NCBI RefSeq assembly: GCF_006386545.1
Contig: NZ_SWAR01000016.1
Location: 46,801-110,800, forward strand
Direction of reading: 5' to 3'
DNA from: Methylibium rhizosphaerae
GTDB lineage: Bacteria > Pseudomonadota > Gammaproteobacteria > Burkholderiales > Burkholderiaceae_C
Length of the DNA: 64,000 nucleotides
The notes beneath the pieces were generated by a model. That model did not search any database. It saw only the letters and a program-made list of their open reading frames with translations, and was not told the DNA's origin. The position numbers and the translations under genes are program-made. Shown here in pieces: positions 38,545 to 48,346 of the stretch. The first letter of the stretch is position 1, and each line of letters starts with the position of its first letter.

Positions 38545-39635
38545 TCAGTGATGTGTGCCGAGGTAGCGTTTGCGCCAGAAGAACATGCCGAGCCCGGCGC
38601 CGACCGCCAGCATGAGGCCGAGTGCGATCCATACGCCGGTGGCGCTGTGGATCAACGGCAGCGCGTCGAAGTTCATGCCGAAGATGCCGGTGATCAGGTT
38701 CAGCGGCAAGAAGATCGCGGTGAGCACGGTGAGCGTGCGCATGATGTCGCCGGCGCGGTGGCTTTGCGCCGAGAAATGCATCTGCACGGCCGTCTCCGCC
38801 GACGACTCCAGCCGGCGCACGTGGCCCAGCACGCGTTCGATGTGCTCCAGCACGTCGCGCGAACGCACCCGCAGCAACTCGCGTTCACGCGCAGCGGCGG
38901 GCGCCGATTCGGGCGGCCATTCGGCCATCGCGTCGATCCACTCCTGCACCGCGCTGCGCTGGTCTTCGCAGATGTCTTCGAGCAAATGCAATGCGTTGCG
39001 CGAGTCCAGCAGCACCTGCCAGCTGCGGAAGTGCCCGCGCGGCTGGAACAGCTGGTTCTGCAGAGAGGTCAGCTGGCGCGTCAGCAGCCGGCGCAGGTCG
39101 AGGTAGCCGTCGACGATGTGGTTGACCATGCGCAGCATCAGATCGGCCGGACTGCTGGGCAGCCGGGTACCGGTCCGCCCATCGGCGCGCTGGAGCTCGG
39201 GCACCTGCTGCGCCATCTGCTGGAGCCGCGTGACAAAGAACTCTCGCACCTGGCAGTCGGCCGGGTGCACCGTCAGCAGCACCCGGTCGAACACCGCGAA
39301 GCCAACCGGACTGGTGTCGATGGAAGGCAGCGCGTGGCTCGCTCTGCCGGGCGCGCCCTGTTCATCGGCGGCGGCCGCGAGCCGGCGGAACACGAGCATG
39401 TCGTACCACGACGTGTAGTCGTAGTGGGAGGGCAGCTGGTTGTTGAGCAGGTCGGAGATGTGCAGGTCGACCAGCTGTCCGCCGGCGAGGCGCTGCAGCG
39501 CCCCTTGCAGCTCGCCGACCTGGGCCTCGAACTCCTGGTGCGCGCTGGCGATCCACAGGAAGCCACGCTCCGGCGGGCTTTGCGGCAGCTCGTCGAGCAC
39601 GCGTGCGCCGTCGCTGCTGACCAGCAGCAGGCGCA

Positions 39636-39636
<1 letters not shown>
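38545..39636 (-). CDS. CorA/ZntB family divalent-cation transporter
   Basis: The 363-residue product has a large N-terminal cytoplasmic domain. Two C-terminal membrane helices are separated by GMNFDALP, which carries the Gly-Met-Asn pore signature of CorA-type channels. The loop after GMN lacks the usual MPEL-type sequence, so whether it carries magnesium, zinc or another ion is unclear. It overlaps hemB by one base (TGATG), so expression is probably coupled to heme synthesis. Confidence 0.9.
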
Positions 39637-40676
<1,040 letters not shown>

Positions 40677-40771
40677 CTAATGCCTTGAGGCAGCTCAAGA
40701 AAACTGCAAATTTGGCACGAATGGGACGAGATTCCACGCGGACACATTTCCGTCATTCGCTGCTAAACTTC

Positions 40772-40890
40772 GCGCCGGATGATACGTCGCAAGGCGTTTC
40801 ATCCCCTGCTTTTCCTCCCTGAGCAGGTGCCTTACCGTGATGACAGCGATAAGGCTTTGCGGCCCCGGTCCATGACCGGGGCTTTTTCTT
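40772..40890 (+). ncRNA. Candidate small RNA or hemJ leader with competing hairpins
   Basis: The 301-base gap 40659-40959 holds no protein gene but has clear RNA-like structure. A hairpin CCTGCT/AGCAGG (40805-40810 with 40822-40827) is enclosed by AAGGC/GCCTT (40791-40795 with 40829-40833). The same GCCTT can instead pair as GCCTTA/TAAGGC (40829-40834 with 40850-40855). A strong terminator follows at 40862-40887. TAAACT at 40764-40769 could be a -10 box. It could be an independent small RNA or an attenuator for hemJ; I do not recognise the family. Confidence 0.42.
40862..40887 (+). terminator. Rho-independent terminator 70 bases before hemJ
   Basis: GCCCCGGT (40862-40869), loop CCATG, ACCGGGGC (40875-40882), then TTTTTCTTTG. 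The T tract is on the plus strand only, and there is no plus-strand protein gene before it. It must therefore end a short untranslated transcript. Confidence 0.85.
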
Positions 40891-40959
40891 TGCCCCAAAG
40901 CGCGGCGCCCGGCTGCCTGGCGTGTGCGGTTTCGCACGGCCGCTGGCCATAATCGCCCG

Positions 40960-41388
40960 ATGCTCTGGATCAAAGCCTTTCACATCGTGTTCGTGGCGAG
41001 CTGGTTCGCCGGCCTTTTTTACCTGCCGCGGTTCTTCGTGAACCTCGCCCTGGTGCCCAACGACAGCCATGCCGAGCGCGAAAGGCTGCTGCTGATGGCG
41101 CGCAAGCTCTACCGCTTCACCAGCCTGCTCATGATCCCGGCCCTGCTGTTCGGCCTGTGGCTGTGGCTGGGCTTTGGCATCGGCCGCGGCTCCGGCAACG
41201 GCTGGCTGCATGCCAAGTTGCTGCTGGTACTGGGTGCCGTGGGCTACCACCACATGTGCCGCAAGCTGCTGCGCGAGTTCGAGCAGATGGCCAGCCGGCG
41301 CAGCGATCGCTGGTACCGGGTCTTCAACGAGACTTCGGTGCTGTTGTTCGCGGCGATCGTGGTGCTGGTGGTGGTCAAACCCTTCTAG
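40960..41388 (+). CDS. hemJ: Protoporphyrinogen oxidase HemJ
   Basis: HemJ oxidises protoporphyrinogen IX in the inner membrane in bacteria lacking HemG or HemY. The 142-residue product starts MLWIKAFHIVFVASWFAGLF, which has the conserved His8 (a heme ligand in studied members) and the family's WFAGLFYLPR. Three more hydrophobic helices follow. The start ATG is preceded by TAATCGCCCG with no strong Shine-Dalgarno. It is divergent from hemB, another heme-pathway gene, with a structured leader in between. Confidence 0.93.
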   Translation: MLWIKAFHIVFVASWFAGLFYLPRFFVNLALVPNDSHAERERLLLMARKLYRFTSLLMIPALLFGLWLWLGFGIGRGSGNGWLHAKLLLVLGAVGYHHMCRKLLREFEQMASRRSDRWYRVFNETSVLLFAAIVVLVVVKPF

Positions 41389-41412
41389 CTAGCCCCCACG
41401 GGATCCGCCCTC

Positions 41413-42516
41413 ATGCGGCATCGCAGCTCCGCATGGCTCCTGGCCGCGGCCATGGTCGGGCTCACGGTCTATGCGAGCCTGCATCCGTTTTCCGGCTGGC
41501 GCCTGCCGGCCGTGCCGCTCTCACGGCTGCTGCTGCCGCCGTGGTCGACCTACTGGACCCTGTTCGACCTGATGGCCAACCTGGTGGCCTATGTGCCGCT
41601 CGGGGCGCTGCTGTGCGTGGCGCAGTTGCGCGAGGGGGCTTCTCCGTCACGTGCGTTCGCCGTCGCCGTGGCCGCGGGCGCATTGCTCTCGTGGACCATG
41701 GAGTTGCTGCAGAACCTCCTCCCGGCGCGGGTGCCGTCCATCGCCGATCTGGGGCTCAACACCGCGGGCACCCTGGTCGGCGCGGCGCTGGCGGTCACGG
41801 CTCGCGCGCTGGGCTGGGTGCAGCGCTGGGAGGCGTTGCGCGAGCGCTGGTTCCATGCGCGAGGCAGCGGTGCGGCACTGGCACTGCTGCTGCTGTGGCC
41901 GGTGGGCTTGCTGTTTCCGCCATCGCTGCCGCTCGGGCTCGGCCAGGTGCTGCCGCGCATCAATGCGGCGCTGTCCAGCTGGCTGCTGGACACACCGCTC
42001 GAGGGCTGGATCGAGGCGCCGGCCGAGCAGCTCTGGGTGCCGCTGTCGCCTGGGGGTGAGGTGGCGGCCATTGCGCTAGGCCTGCTGGCGCCGGTGTGGG
42101 TGGCTTACAGCGTGGCGCACCCAGGCTGGCGCCGGCTGGGCCTGCTGCTGGGGGCGGCGCTGCTGGGCTTTGGTGCCACCACCTTGTCGACCGCGCTCAA
42201 CTTCGGGCCTGAACATGCGCTCACCTGGGTGACCACCCCGGTGATGCCCGGCCTCGTGCTGGCCCTGCTGCTTGCCGCGCCGCTCGCATGGCTGCCGCGC
42301 CGGGGTGCGGCCGGGCTCGGCCTGATGGCGATCACCGCCTTGCTGGCCATGGTGAACCAGGCGCCGGCCGACCCGTACTTCGCCGAAAGCCTGCAGGCCT
42401 GGGAGCAGGGCCGCTTCATCCGCTTCCACGGGCTGGCGCAATGGGTCGGCTGGCTGTGGCCCTATGGGGCGCTTGCGTATCTGCTGGGGCGGGTTGCCGC
42501 ACGGCGCGAGTCCTAG
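41413..42516 (+). CDS. VanZ-like family membrane protein
   Basis: The 367-residue product has about nine hydrophobic helices. The N-terminal part has the VanZ-like pattern LMANLVAYVPLGALL ... WTMELLQNLLPARVPSIADLGLNTAGTLVG. The C-terminal 200 residues are an additional membrane region seen in longer members. The function is unknown; VanZ itself gives low-level teicoplanin resistance, but this should not be read across. The gene starts 24 bases after hemJ and is co-directional with the ferredoxin gene. Confidence 0.85.
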   Translation: MRHRSSAWLLAAAMVGLTVYASLHPFSGWRLPAVPLSRLLLPPWSTYWTLFDLMANLVAYVPLGALLCVAQLREGASPSRAFAVAVAAGALLSWTMELLQNLLPARVPSIADLGLNTAGTLVGAALAVTARALGWVQRWEALRERWFHARGSGAALALLLLWPVGLLFPPSLPLGLGQVLPRINAALSSWLLDTPLEGWIEAPAEQLWVPLSPGGEVAAIALGLLAPVWVAYSVAHPGWRRLGLLLGAALLGFGATTLSTALNFGPEHALTWVTTPVMPGLVLALLLAAPLAWLPRRGAAGLGLMAITALLAMVNQAPADPYFAESLQAWEQGRFIRFHGLAQWVGWLWPYGALAYLLGRVAARRES

Positions 42517-42526
42517 AATCGCGCGG

Positions 42527-42850
42527 ATGAGCTACTACGAGCGCCACATCTTCTTCTGCCTCAACAAGCGCGATGGCGAGGCAGCCTGCGCAGACCACGA
42601 CGCGCAGGGCGGCTTCGACCACTGCAAGGCTCGTGTGAAGGCCGAGAAGCTGGCCGGCCCCGGCAAGGTGCGGGTCAACAAGGCCGGCTGCCTCGACCGC
42701 TGTGCGGGCGGGCCGGTGGCGGTCGTGTACCCCGAGGCCGTCTGGTACACCTTTGTGGACAAGGCCGACATCGACGAGATCGTCGAGTCCCACCTGAAGA
42801 ACGGCCGCGTGGTCGAGCGCCTGCTGCTGCCGCCCGACGTCGGCCGCTGA
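42527..42850 (+). CDS. Thioredoxin-like [2Fe-2S] ferredoxin
   Basis: The 107-residue protein starts MSYYERHIFFCLNKRDG. It has four cysteines in the spacing of the thioredoxin-fold ferredoxin family: Cys11, Cys21 (AACADH), and the pair GCLDRCAGGPVAVVYPE near residue 55. Such proteins are small electron carriers with unknown partners. It sits 10 bases after the VanZ-like gene and 17 bases before an alpha/beta-hydrolase gene. Confidence 0.9.
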   Translation: MSYYERHIFFCLNKRDGEAACADHDAQGGFDHCKARVKAEKLAGPGKVRVNKAGCLDRCAGGPVAVVYPEAVWYTFVDKADIDEIVESHLKNGRVVERLLLPPDVGR

Positions 42851-42867
42851 CGCATCACGCTTCCCCG

Positions 42868-43491
42868 ATGAATTCACAGACCCAGCGCCTGTCTTTGCCC
42901 GGGGCGGTCGGCGCTCTCGAATGCGCGCTCGACGAACCGGCCGGGCCGCCCACCGGCCTGGCGGTCGTCTGCCACCCCCACCCGCAACACGGCGGCACGA
43001 TGGACAACAAGGTGGTGCAGACCATCGCCCGTGCCTGCCTCCAGCTGGGCTGGCGCACCTTGCGCTTCAACTACCGCGGCGTCGGCGCCTCGGCGGGTGC
43101 CTGGGACGAAGGCCGCGGCGAAGTCGACGACGCGCTGGCTGCGGTGGCCGGCGCGCGCGCCCTCGAAGGCAGCGCGGGCCTGCCGCTCGCGCTGGCCGGG
43201 TTTTCGTTCGGCGGCCACGTCGCGGCCAACGCGGCGCACCGCCTGGCCGAAGGCGACAAACCGCAGCGGCTTCTTCTGGTGGCCCCGTCGACGCGGAACT
43301 TCGTCGTGCCGCCCGTGCCAGAAGACACGGTGCTGATCCACGGCGAGGCCGATGACGTGGTGCCGCTGCAAGCCTCGCTTGACTGGGCCCGGCCGCAGTC
43401 GCTGCCGGTGGTGGTGGTGCCGGGCGTGGGCCACTTCTTCCACGGACAGCTCACGGTGCTCAAGAACATCGTGCTGCGGGCATGGCGCTAG
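42868..43491 (+). CDS. Alpha/beta-hydrolase
   Basis: The 207-residue cytoplasmic protein has CHPHPQHGGTMDNKV (oxyanion region), FNYRGVGASAG, the nucleophile elbow GFSFGG (Ser113), an Asp in HGEADDVVP, and the catalytic His in GHFFHG near the end. It belongs to the small, compact alpha/beta-hydrolases often annotated YsgA- or CocE-like without known substrate. It is co-directional with the ferredoxin and dacC genes. Confidence 0.88.
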   Translation: MNSQTQRLSLPGAVGALECALDEPAGPPTGLAVVCHPHPQHGGTMDNKVVQTIARACLQLGWRTLRFNYRGVGASAGAWDEGRGEVDDALAAVAGARALEGSAGLPLALAGFSFGGHVAANAAHRLAEGDKPQRLLLVAPSTRNFVVPPVPEDTVLIHGEADDVVPLQASLDWARPQSLPVVVVPGVGHFFHGQLTVLKNIVLRAWR

Positions 43492-43549
43492 GCCTTCCGG
43501 GCCACCGACCAACCCGCCAGCTCCTTTCCTCCTCGCTCTCACAGTCTTG

Positions 43550-44692
43550 ATGAAACAACTCTTCGCCCTGCTACTGGCCTTGGCCTTCGGCGCCGCGCAA
43601 GCCCAGGCGCTGCAACCGCCCGAGATCGCCGCGCGTTCGTACCTGCTGTTCGACGCCACCAGCAACCAGGTGCTGGCCGCCAAGGACGCCGACGTGCCCA
43701 CCGAGCCGGCATCGCTCACCAAGCTGATGACCGCCTACCTGGTGTTCCAGGCGCTCAAGGACAAGAAGCTCGCGATCGACCAGGAACTGCCCGTGTCCGA
43801 GCGTGCCTGGCGCACCGGCATGACCGGCGCATCGCGCACCTTCATCAACGTCAACACCCGCGTGAAGGTCGAGGACCTCATCAAGGGGATGATCGTCCAG
43901 AGCGGCAACGACGCCACGGTAGCCCTGGCCGAAGCCGTGGGCGGGTCGGTCGAGACCTTCGTCGACATGATGAACCGCCAGGCCCAGGCCTTCGGCCTCA
44001 AGTCCACCGCCTTCAAGAACCCGGAAGGACTCACCGCGCCCGGCCACACCAGCACCGCCCGCGAGCTGGGTGTCATCGCCACGCGCCTGCTGCAGGACTT
44101 CCCGCAGGACGTGCACTACTACGCGATGAAGGACTTCACCTACAACAAGATCAAGCAGCCCAACCGCAACCTGCTGCTCTACCGCGACCCGACGGTCGAC
44201 GGCCTGAAGACCGGCTACACCGATGCGGCCGGCTACTGCCTCATCGCCACCGCCAAGCGCGACTTCCCCAACGGCCCGCGCCGGCTGGTCACGGTGGTGC
44301 TGGGCGCTGCCTCGACGGAAGCCCGCGCCAACGAAAGCCAGAAGCTCCTGAACTGGGGCTTCAGCGCCTTCGACACTGTGAAACTGTTCGGCGACGGCCA
44401 GCCGATCGTGACGCCCGAGGTCTGGAAGGGCGCGTCCAAGCTGGCCAAGCTGGGCGCCTCCGGAGGACTGCTGGTGACGGTGCCGCGCGGCGAAGGCAAC
44501 AAGCTCAAGACCGAAGTGCAGCGCACCGACCCGCTCGTGGCACCACTGGCCAAGGGCCAGCGGGTGGGCACGATCAAGGTCACCTCCGGCACGGCCACCG
44601 TGGCCGAGCTGCCGCTGGTCGTGCTGGAGCCGGTGGAGCAGGCCGGGTTCTTCGGCCGCATGTGGGACGCCCTGCGCCTTTGGATCAAGTAG
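43550..44692 (+). CDS. dacC: D-alanyl-D-alanine carboxypeptidase (PBP5/6 type, S11)
   Basis: This enzyme removes the terminal D-Ala of peptidoglycan stem peptides. The 380-residue product has a signal peptide (MKQLFALLLALAFGAAQA). The motifs are SLTK (Ser55, Lys58), QSGNDA and DGLKTGYT, and a C-terminal beta-domain with an amphipathic anchor (FFGRMWDALRLWIK) holds it to the inner membrane. It precedes a class IV aminotransferase gene by 10 bases. Many Burkholderiales carry this order, where the aminotransferase may make D-amino acids; that link is inference. Confidence 0.95.
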   Translation: MKQLFALLLALAFGAAQAQALQPPEIAARSYLLFDATSNQVLAAKDADVPTEPASLTKLMTAYLVFQALKDKKLAIDQELPVSERAWRTGMTGASRTFINVNTRVKVEDLIKGMIVQSGNDATVALAEAVGGSVETFVDMMNRQAQAFGLKSTAFKNPEGLTAPGHTSTARELGVIATRLLQDFPQDVHYYAMKDFTYNKIKQPNRNLLLYRDPTVDGLKTGYTDAAGYCLIATAKRDFPNGPRRLVTVVLGAASTEARANESQKLLNWGFSAFDTVKLFGDGQPIVTPEVWKGASKLAKLGASGGLLVTVPRGEGNKLKTEVQRTDPLVAPLAKGQRVGTIKVTSGTATVAELPLVVLEPVEQAGFFGRMWDALRLWIK

Positions 44693-44702
44693 TCACGAGG
44701 GC

Positions 44703-45653
44703 ATGACGACGCAAGTCGACAGGAGTACGCTGCGGGCCATGCAAAGCATGCCCGCCTCCGTGCCCGACAGCCTGTGCTACCTCAACGGCGAATACACCCC
44801 GCTGCGCGAGGCGCGCGTGTCGGTGCTCGACCGCGGTTTCATCTTCGGTGACGGCGTCTACGAAGTGGTGCCGGTGTACGGCCGGCGGCTGTTCCGCTTC
44901 AACGAGCACATGGCGCGCCTGGACCGCAGCCTCGAGAAGCTGCGCATGCCCAACCCGCACACCCGCGGCGAATGGCTGGCCGTGCTGCGCGAGCTGGTGG
45001 TGCGCCACGCCGAAGGTTCCGGCGCCGACGACCAGATGGTCTACCTGCAGGTGACGCGCGGCATCGCCCTGCGCGACCACGTGATGCCCAAGGACCTGGA
45101 GCCCACCGTCTTTGCGATGACCAACGCGATGAAGCCGGTGTCGGCCGAGCAGCGCCACCAGGGCGTGGCCTGCGTGACGGCGCGCGACTTCCGCTGGGAG
45201 CGCTGCGACATCAAGACCACCTCGCTGCTGGGCAACGTGCTGGCGCGGCAGATCTCGGCCGACCGCGGGGCTGCCGAAACCATCATGCTGCGAGCGGGCG
45301 CCAACGGCATCAACTACCTCACCGAGGCGTCCTCGTCCAACGTCTGGATCGTGCACGAAGGCGCGCTGCTCGGGCCGCCCAAGAGCGAGCATGTGCTTGA
45401 AGGCATCCGCGTGGAGCTGCTCGAGGAGCTGTGCGAGGAGGAGGGCATTGCCTTCAACCTGCGCCCGATCACCGAAACCGAGCTGCTCGCCGCCGACGAG
45501 GTGCTGCTGAGCTCCGCCACCAAGGAGGTGCTCGCGGTGACCACGCTCGACGGCGACCTGGTGGGCCATGGGGCTGGAAAAGGCAAACCCGGCCCCATCT
45601 ATGCCCGGTTGTACGCGGCCTACCAGCGTGCCAAGGCAGAGCAGTCGATATGA
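44703..45653 (+). CDS. Class IV PLP aminotransferase (D-amino acid transaminase-like)
   Basis: The fold-type IV enzyme (316 residues if the first ATG is used) has LNGEYTPLREARVSVLDRGFIFGDGVYE at its start, the PLP lysine in IKTTSLLGNVLA and the phosphate-binding LTEASSSNVWIV. Length and motifs resemble D-amino acid transaminase and branched-chain aminotransferases; its position after dacC favours the former. Start choice is uncertain. The ATG at 44703 has GAGG too close, while one at 44739 (MQSMPASVPDS) has AGGAG 13 bases upstream. It overlaps the DUF493 gene by four bases. Confidence 0.9.
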   Translation: MTTQVDRSTLRAMQSMPASVPDSLCYLNGEYTPLREARVSVLDRGFIFGDGVYEVVPVYGRRLFRFNEHMARLDRSLEKLRMPNPHTRGEWLAVLRELVVRHAEGSGADDQMVYLQVTRGIALRDHVMPKDLEPTVFAMTNAMKPVSAEQRHQGVACVTARDFRWERCDIKTTSLLGNVLARQISADRGAAETIMLRAGANGINYLTEASSSNVWIVHEGALLGPPKSEHVLEGIRVELLEELCEEEGIAFNLRPITETELLAADEVLLSSATKEVLAVTTLDGDLVGHGAGKGKPGPIYARLYAAYQRAKAEQSI

Positions 45654-45928
45654 ATTCCTACATTCCTCCCGAGAAGTCGCTCATCGAGTACCCGTCGCAG
45701 TTCCCCATCAAGGTGATGGGCGCCAACGTCGAAGGGTTCGTCGAGGCGGTCACCCGGGTCGCGCAGCAGTTCGACCCGGGCTTCGACGCGGCCAGCGTTG
45801 AGGTGCGCCCGAGCAAGGGCAACAACTATCTCGGCGTCACCATCACCATCACCGCGACCAGCCGCGAGCAGCTCGACGAGCTGTACCGCACGCTGACCAC
45901 GCACCCGATGGTGAAGGTCGTCCTCTGA
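45650..45928 (+). CDS. DUF493 (YbeD-like) protein
   Basis: The 92-residue protein has the compact ferredoxin-like fold pattern of YbeD: EYPSQFPIKVMGANVEGFVE, VEVRPSKGNNYLGVTITITA, and a terminal MVKVVL strand. Its role is unknown; in E. coli and many others it lies next to lipB and lipA. Here the ATG overlaps the aminotransferase stop. The next plus-strand gene is lipB, but it is displaced about 7.6 kb downstream by two minus-strand operons. Confidence 0.93.
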   Translation: MNSYIPPEKSLIEYPSQFPIKVMGANVEGFVEAVTRVAQQFDPGFDAASVEVRPSKGNNYLGVTITITATSREQLDELYRTLTTHPMVKVVL

Positions 45929-45962
45929 CCGTACGCGTCCCTTCGTCCGCACCGGGCTCCGC

Positions 45963-46763
45963 CTAGCGCAGGCTGCGCCGCAGGCGCCGCCTGCCTGCCG
46001 CCGGTGCCGCCATCGGGGCGTCGACGACGGCCGGCGCCGTGCGGGGCAGCGTGGTGATGAGCTGCTCGAACGAGTCGATCGTGCAGCAGTCCTCGAGCCC
46101 GATGCGGGCGCCGTCATGCGTGAAGAAGCCGCTGGCCTGGCCTGAGAGTTCGCCGGTCGCGTCGCACACCAGGCTGGCGCCGTACATGTGCAGCCCGCGG
46201 GGCGTGCGGATGAGGCCCCGGTCGGCGGTGCGCTCGTAGTGCTGCAGGTACAGCGGCAGTGCCGCGACGCCGGCCGCGCAGGCGGCCTGACCCAGCATCT
46301 GCAGGTAGTCGGCAAACACCGGCTGGGCGAGCATCGGCACGTGGCCGAAGAGGTGATGGAAGAGGTCGGTGCCGGTGCTGCGGCTGCCCGGCGCGAGCCC
46401 GCCGCCTGCGACGGTCGAGCGCACCGGGAACCTGCGACGCGCCAGGTACGAGAAGTACTTCAGCGGGTCGAGCGGCTCGTGCTGCGCCACCAGCTCCCAC
46501 GACGTGGCCGCCTGCAGGCGCGCGCTGAGCTGGGTGAGGTCGGGGAAGTCCTCGCTGTGGATGCCCAGCACCCACATGCCCTTCATGTAGTCGCTGCAGC
46601 CCCAGCGCTCCAGCATCCTCATCTGCCGCGCATGCAGCGATTTCCAGGCGATGCGGTCCTCGAAGCGATAGGGCAGCTTGGCGAGGTCATGCCGGCTCGT
46701 CCAGGGCGGCCTGGGCCCGCGCAGGGCCTCGGTACCGGCGATGGTGATCGATGCCTGTGTCAC
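45963..46763 (-). CDS. Aromatic amino acid hydroxylase (phenylalanine 4-hydroxylase-like) with altered iron site
   Basis: The 266-residue protein aligns with bacterial phenylalanine hydroxylases over most of its length. It shares LQAATSWELVA, YLARRRFP, FGHVPMLAQPVFADYLQ and TIDSFEQL. The two iron-binding histidines are present (His136 and His141 in FHHLFGH). The third ligand, a Glu in the family's TVEFGLI segment, is replaced by Asp181 (TADRGLI). The loop before the first His and the region after residue 205 are shortened or changed. An Asp can still bind iron, but substrate and activity may differ. It is the last gene of an operon with an aminotransferase, a pterin dehydratase and a nitroreductase-type gene. 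Confidence 0.85.
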   Translation of the reverse strand: MTQASITIAGTEALRGPRPPWTSRHDLAKLPYRFEDRIAWKSLHARQMRMLERWGCSDYMKGMWVLGIHSEDFPDLTQLSARLQAATSWELVAQHEPLDPLKYFSYLARRRFPVRSTVAGGGLAPGSRSTGTDLFHHLFGHVPMLAQPVFADYLQMLGQAACAAGVAALPLYLQHYERTADRGLIRTPRGLHMYGASLVCDATGELSGQASGFFTHDGARIGLEDCCTIDSFEQLITTLPRTAPAVVDAPMAAPAAGRRRLRRSLR

Positions 46764-46793
46764 GTGAGGCTCCGATGGCGCTGGACCGAGGTC

Positions 46794-47987
46794 CTAGGCC
46801 AGCACATCGGCCATGGCATCGGCCACGACCTCGATATTGCGCACGCTCAGGCCCGCGACACACATGCGCCCGGAGCCCACCAGGTACACGCCATGCGATT
46901 CGCGCAGGCGCTGGACCTGCTGCGGCGCCAGCCCGGTGTAGCTGAACATGCCGCGCTGTCGCGTGAAGCAGCTGAAGTCGCGCCCCGGCAGCCGGGATTC
47001 CAGGCCGGCGCGCAACTGCCCCCGCATCGCGTGGATGCGCGCACGCATGGCTTGCAGTTCCTCTTGCCAACGCTCGCGCAGCGCCGGCGTGTTCAGCACC
47101 GCGGCCACCACGCGGGCGCCATAGGTCGGCGGGTTCGAGTAGTTGCGCCGCACGGCCGACTTGAGCTGCCCCAGCACGCGCTGCGCCTCGGCTTCGTCGG
47201 CGCAGACCACGCTGAGTGCGCCGCAGCGTTCGCCATAGAGCGAGAAGTTCTTCGAGAACGAGTTGGCCACGAAGAAGCGCAGGCCCGCGGCGGCCATCGC
47301 GCGGATCGCGAAGGCGTCTTCTTCGAGCCCGTCGCCGAAGCCCTGGTAGGCCATGTCCAGGAAGGGCACGAGCTGACGCTCCTGCAGCACCGCCACCAGC
47401 TCGGCCCACTGTGCGCGGGTGAGGTCCACGCCGGTGGGGTTGTGGCAGCAGGCGTGCAGCAGCACGATGCTGCGCGCGGGCAGTGCCCCGATGGCGCCGA
47501 GCATCTCGTCGAAGCGCACGCCGCCGGTGGCCGCGTCGTAGTAGGGGTAGGCCTTCACCTTGAAGCCGGAGCCTTCGAAGATGGCGCGGTGGTTGTCCCA
47601 GCTCGGGTCGCTGATCCACACCTGCGAGGTGCCGAAGTAGGTCTTCAGGAAGTCGCTGCCCACGCGCAGGGCGCCTGAGCCGCCGGGAGTCTGCAGCGTG
47701 GCGATGCGGCCGGTGCGCACGGCTTCGCTGCGGCTGCCGAAGACCAGCTGCTGCACTGCCGCGCGGTAGGCGGCGGCGCCTTCCATCGGCAGGTAGGGAC
47801 GCGGGCCGATGTCTCGGGCGAGGCCCTCCTCGGCCTCGCGCACGGCGGCCATCACGGGCAGGCGGCCGGCGTCGTCGAAGTAGATGCCGATGCCGAGGTT
47901 GACCTTGCCGGCGCGCGGGTCCTGCTGGAAGTCCTCGTTGAGGCTCAGGATCGGATCGCCGGGGAATGCGGGAACGTGCTGGAACAT
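46794..47987 (-). CDS. Aromatic amino acid aminotransferase (class I, TyrB/AspC-like)
   Basis: The 397-residue PLP enzyme starts MFQHVPAFPGDPILSLNEDF. It has the TyrB/AspC subgroup signatures VNLGIGIYFDDAGR, CCHNPTGVDLT, and the PLP lysine in NSFSKNFSLYGERCG (Lys246). Such enzymes interconvert phenylalanine, tyrosine and aspartate with their keto acids. It lies 30 bases before the hydroxylase gene and 36 after the pterin dehydratase gene, so the operon would hydroxylate and transaminate an aromatic amino acid. Confidence 0.93.
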   Translation of the reverse strand: MFQHVPAFPGDPILSLNEDFQQDPRAGKVNLGIGIYFDDAGRLPVMAAVREAEEGLARDIGPRPYLPMEGAAAYRAAVQQLVFGSRSEAVRTGRIATLQTPGGSGALRVGSDFLKTYFGTSQVWISDPSWDNHRAIFEGSGFKVKAYPYYDAATGGVRFDEMLGAIGALPARSIVLLHACCHNPTGVDLTRAQWAELVAVLQERQLVPFLDMAYQGFGDGLEEDAFAIRAMAAAGLRFFVANSFSKNFSLYGERCGALSVVCADEAEAQRVLGQLKSAVRRNYSNPPTYGARVVAAVLNTPALRERWQEELQAMRARIHAMRGQLRAGLESRLPGRDFSCFTRQRGMFSYTGLAPQQVQRLRESHGVYLVGSGRMCVAGLSVRNIEVVADAMADVLA

Positions 47988-48023
47988 GGTGTCGTACTGC
48001 GGGGGGTGGGTGGCCGGATGCGG

Positions 48024-48335
48024 TCAGGACTGGCAGGCCGCGGCCAGGCGGTCGATGTGGCCGGCCAGCCGAACGTCGAGCATCGACAGGCCGCCTGCGT
48101 CGTGCGTGGTGAGCACGACCTCGACGCGGTTCCACACGTTGCTCCACTCGGGGTGGTGGTTCATGCGCTCGGCTTCGAGCGCCACGCGGTTCATGAAACC
48201 CCAGGCGGCGCTGAAGTCGGCGAAGCTGAAGTTCCTGCAGATCGCATCACGCGACGGGTGCAGGTTCCAGCCCGGCAGCTGCGCGAGCAGCTGGCTGCGT
48301 TGTTCCGCATTCAGCGGGGTGACGGACACGGTCAT
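48024..48335 (-). CDS. phhB: Pterin-4a-carbinolamine dehydratase (PhhB-like)
   Basis: This enzyme regenerates the pterin cofactor after each turnover of an aromatic amino acid hydroxylase. The 103-residue product has the signature MNHHPEW with the conserved His-His-Pro, then [21 protein letters not shown], as expected for the family. The ATG at 48335 has AAGGAG upstream. Its presence in the operon supports a pterin-dependent hydroxylase activity for the divergent hydroxylase gene downstream. Confidence 0.95.
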   Translation of the reverse strand: MTVSVTPLNAEQRSQLLAQLPGWNLHPSRDAICRNFSFADFSAAWGFMNRVALEAERMNHHPEWSNVWNRVEVVLTTHDAGGLSMLDVRLAGHIDRLAAACQS

Positions 48336-48346
48336 CGGCGGCTCCT

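Noticed and set aside
46188..47678. A 496-residue plus-strand open frame opposite the hydroxylase and aminotransferase genes
   Set aside because: It is antisense to two genes with clear family motifs and has no plausible protein features.
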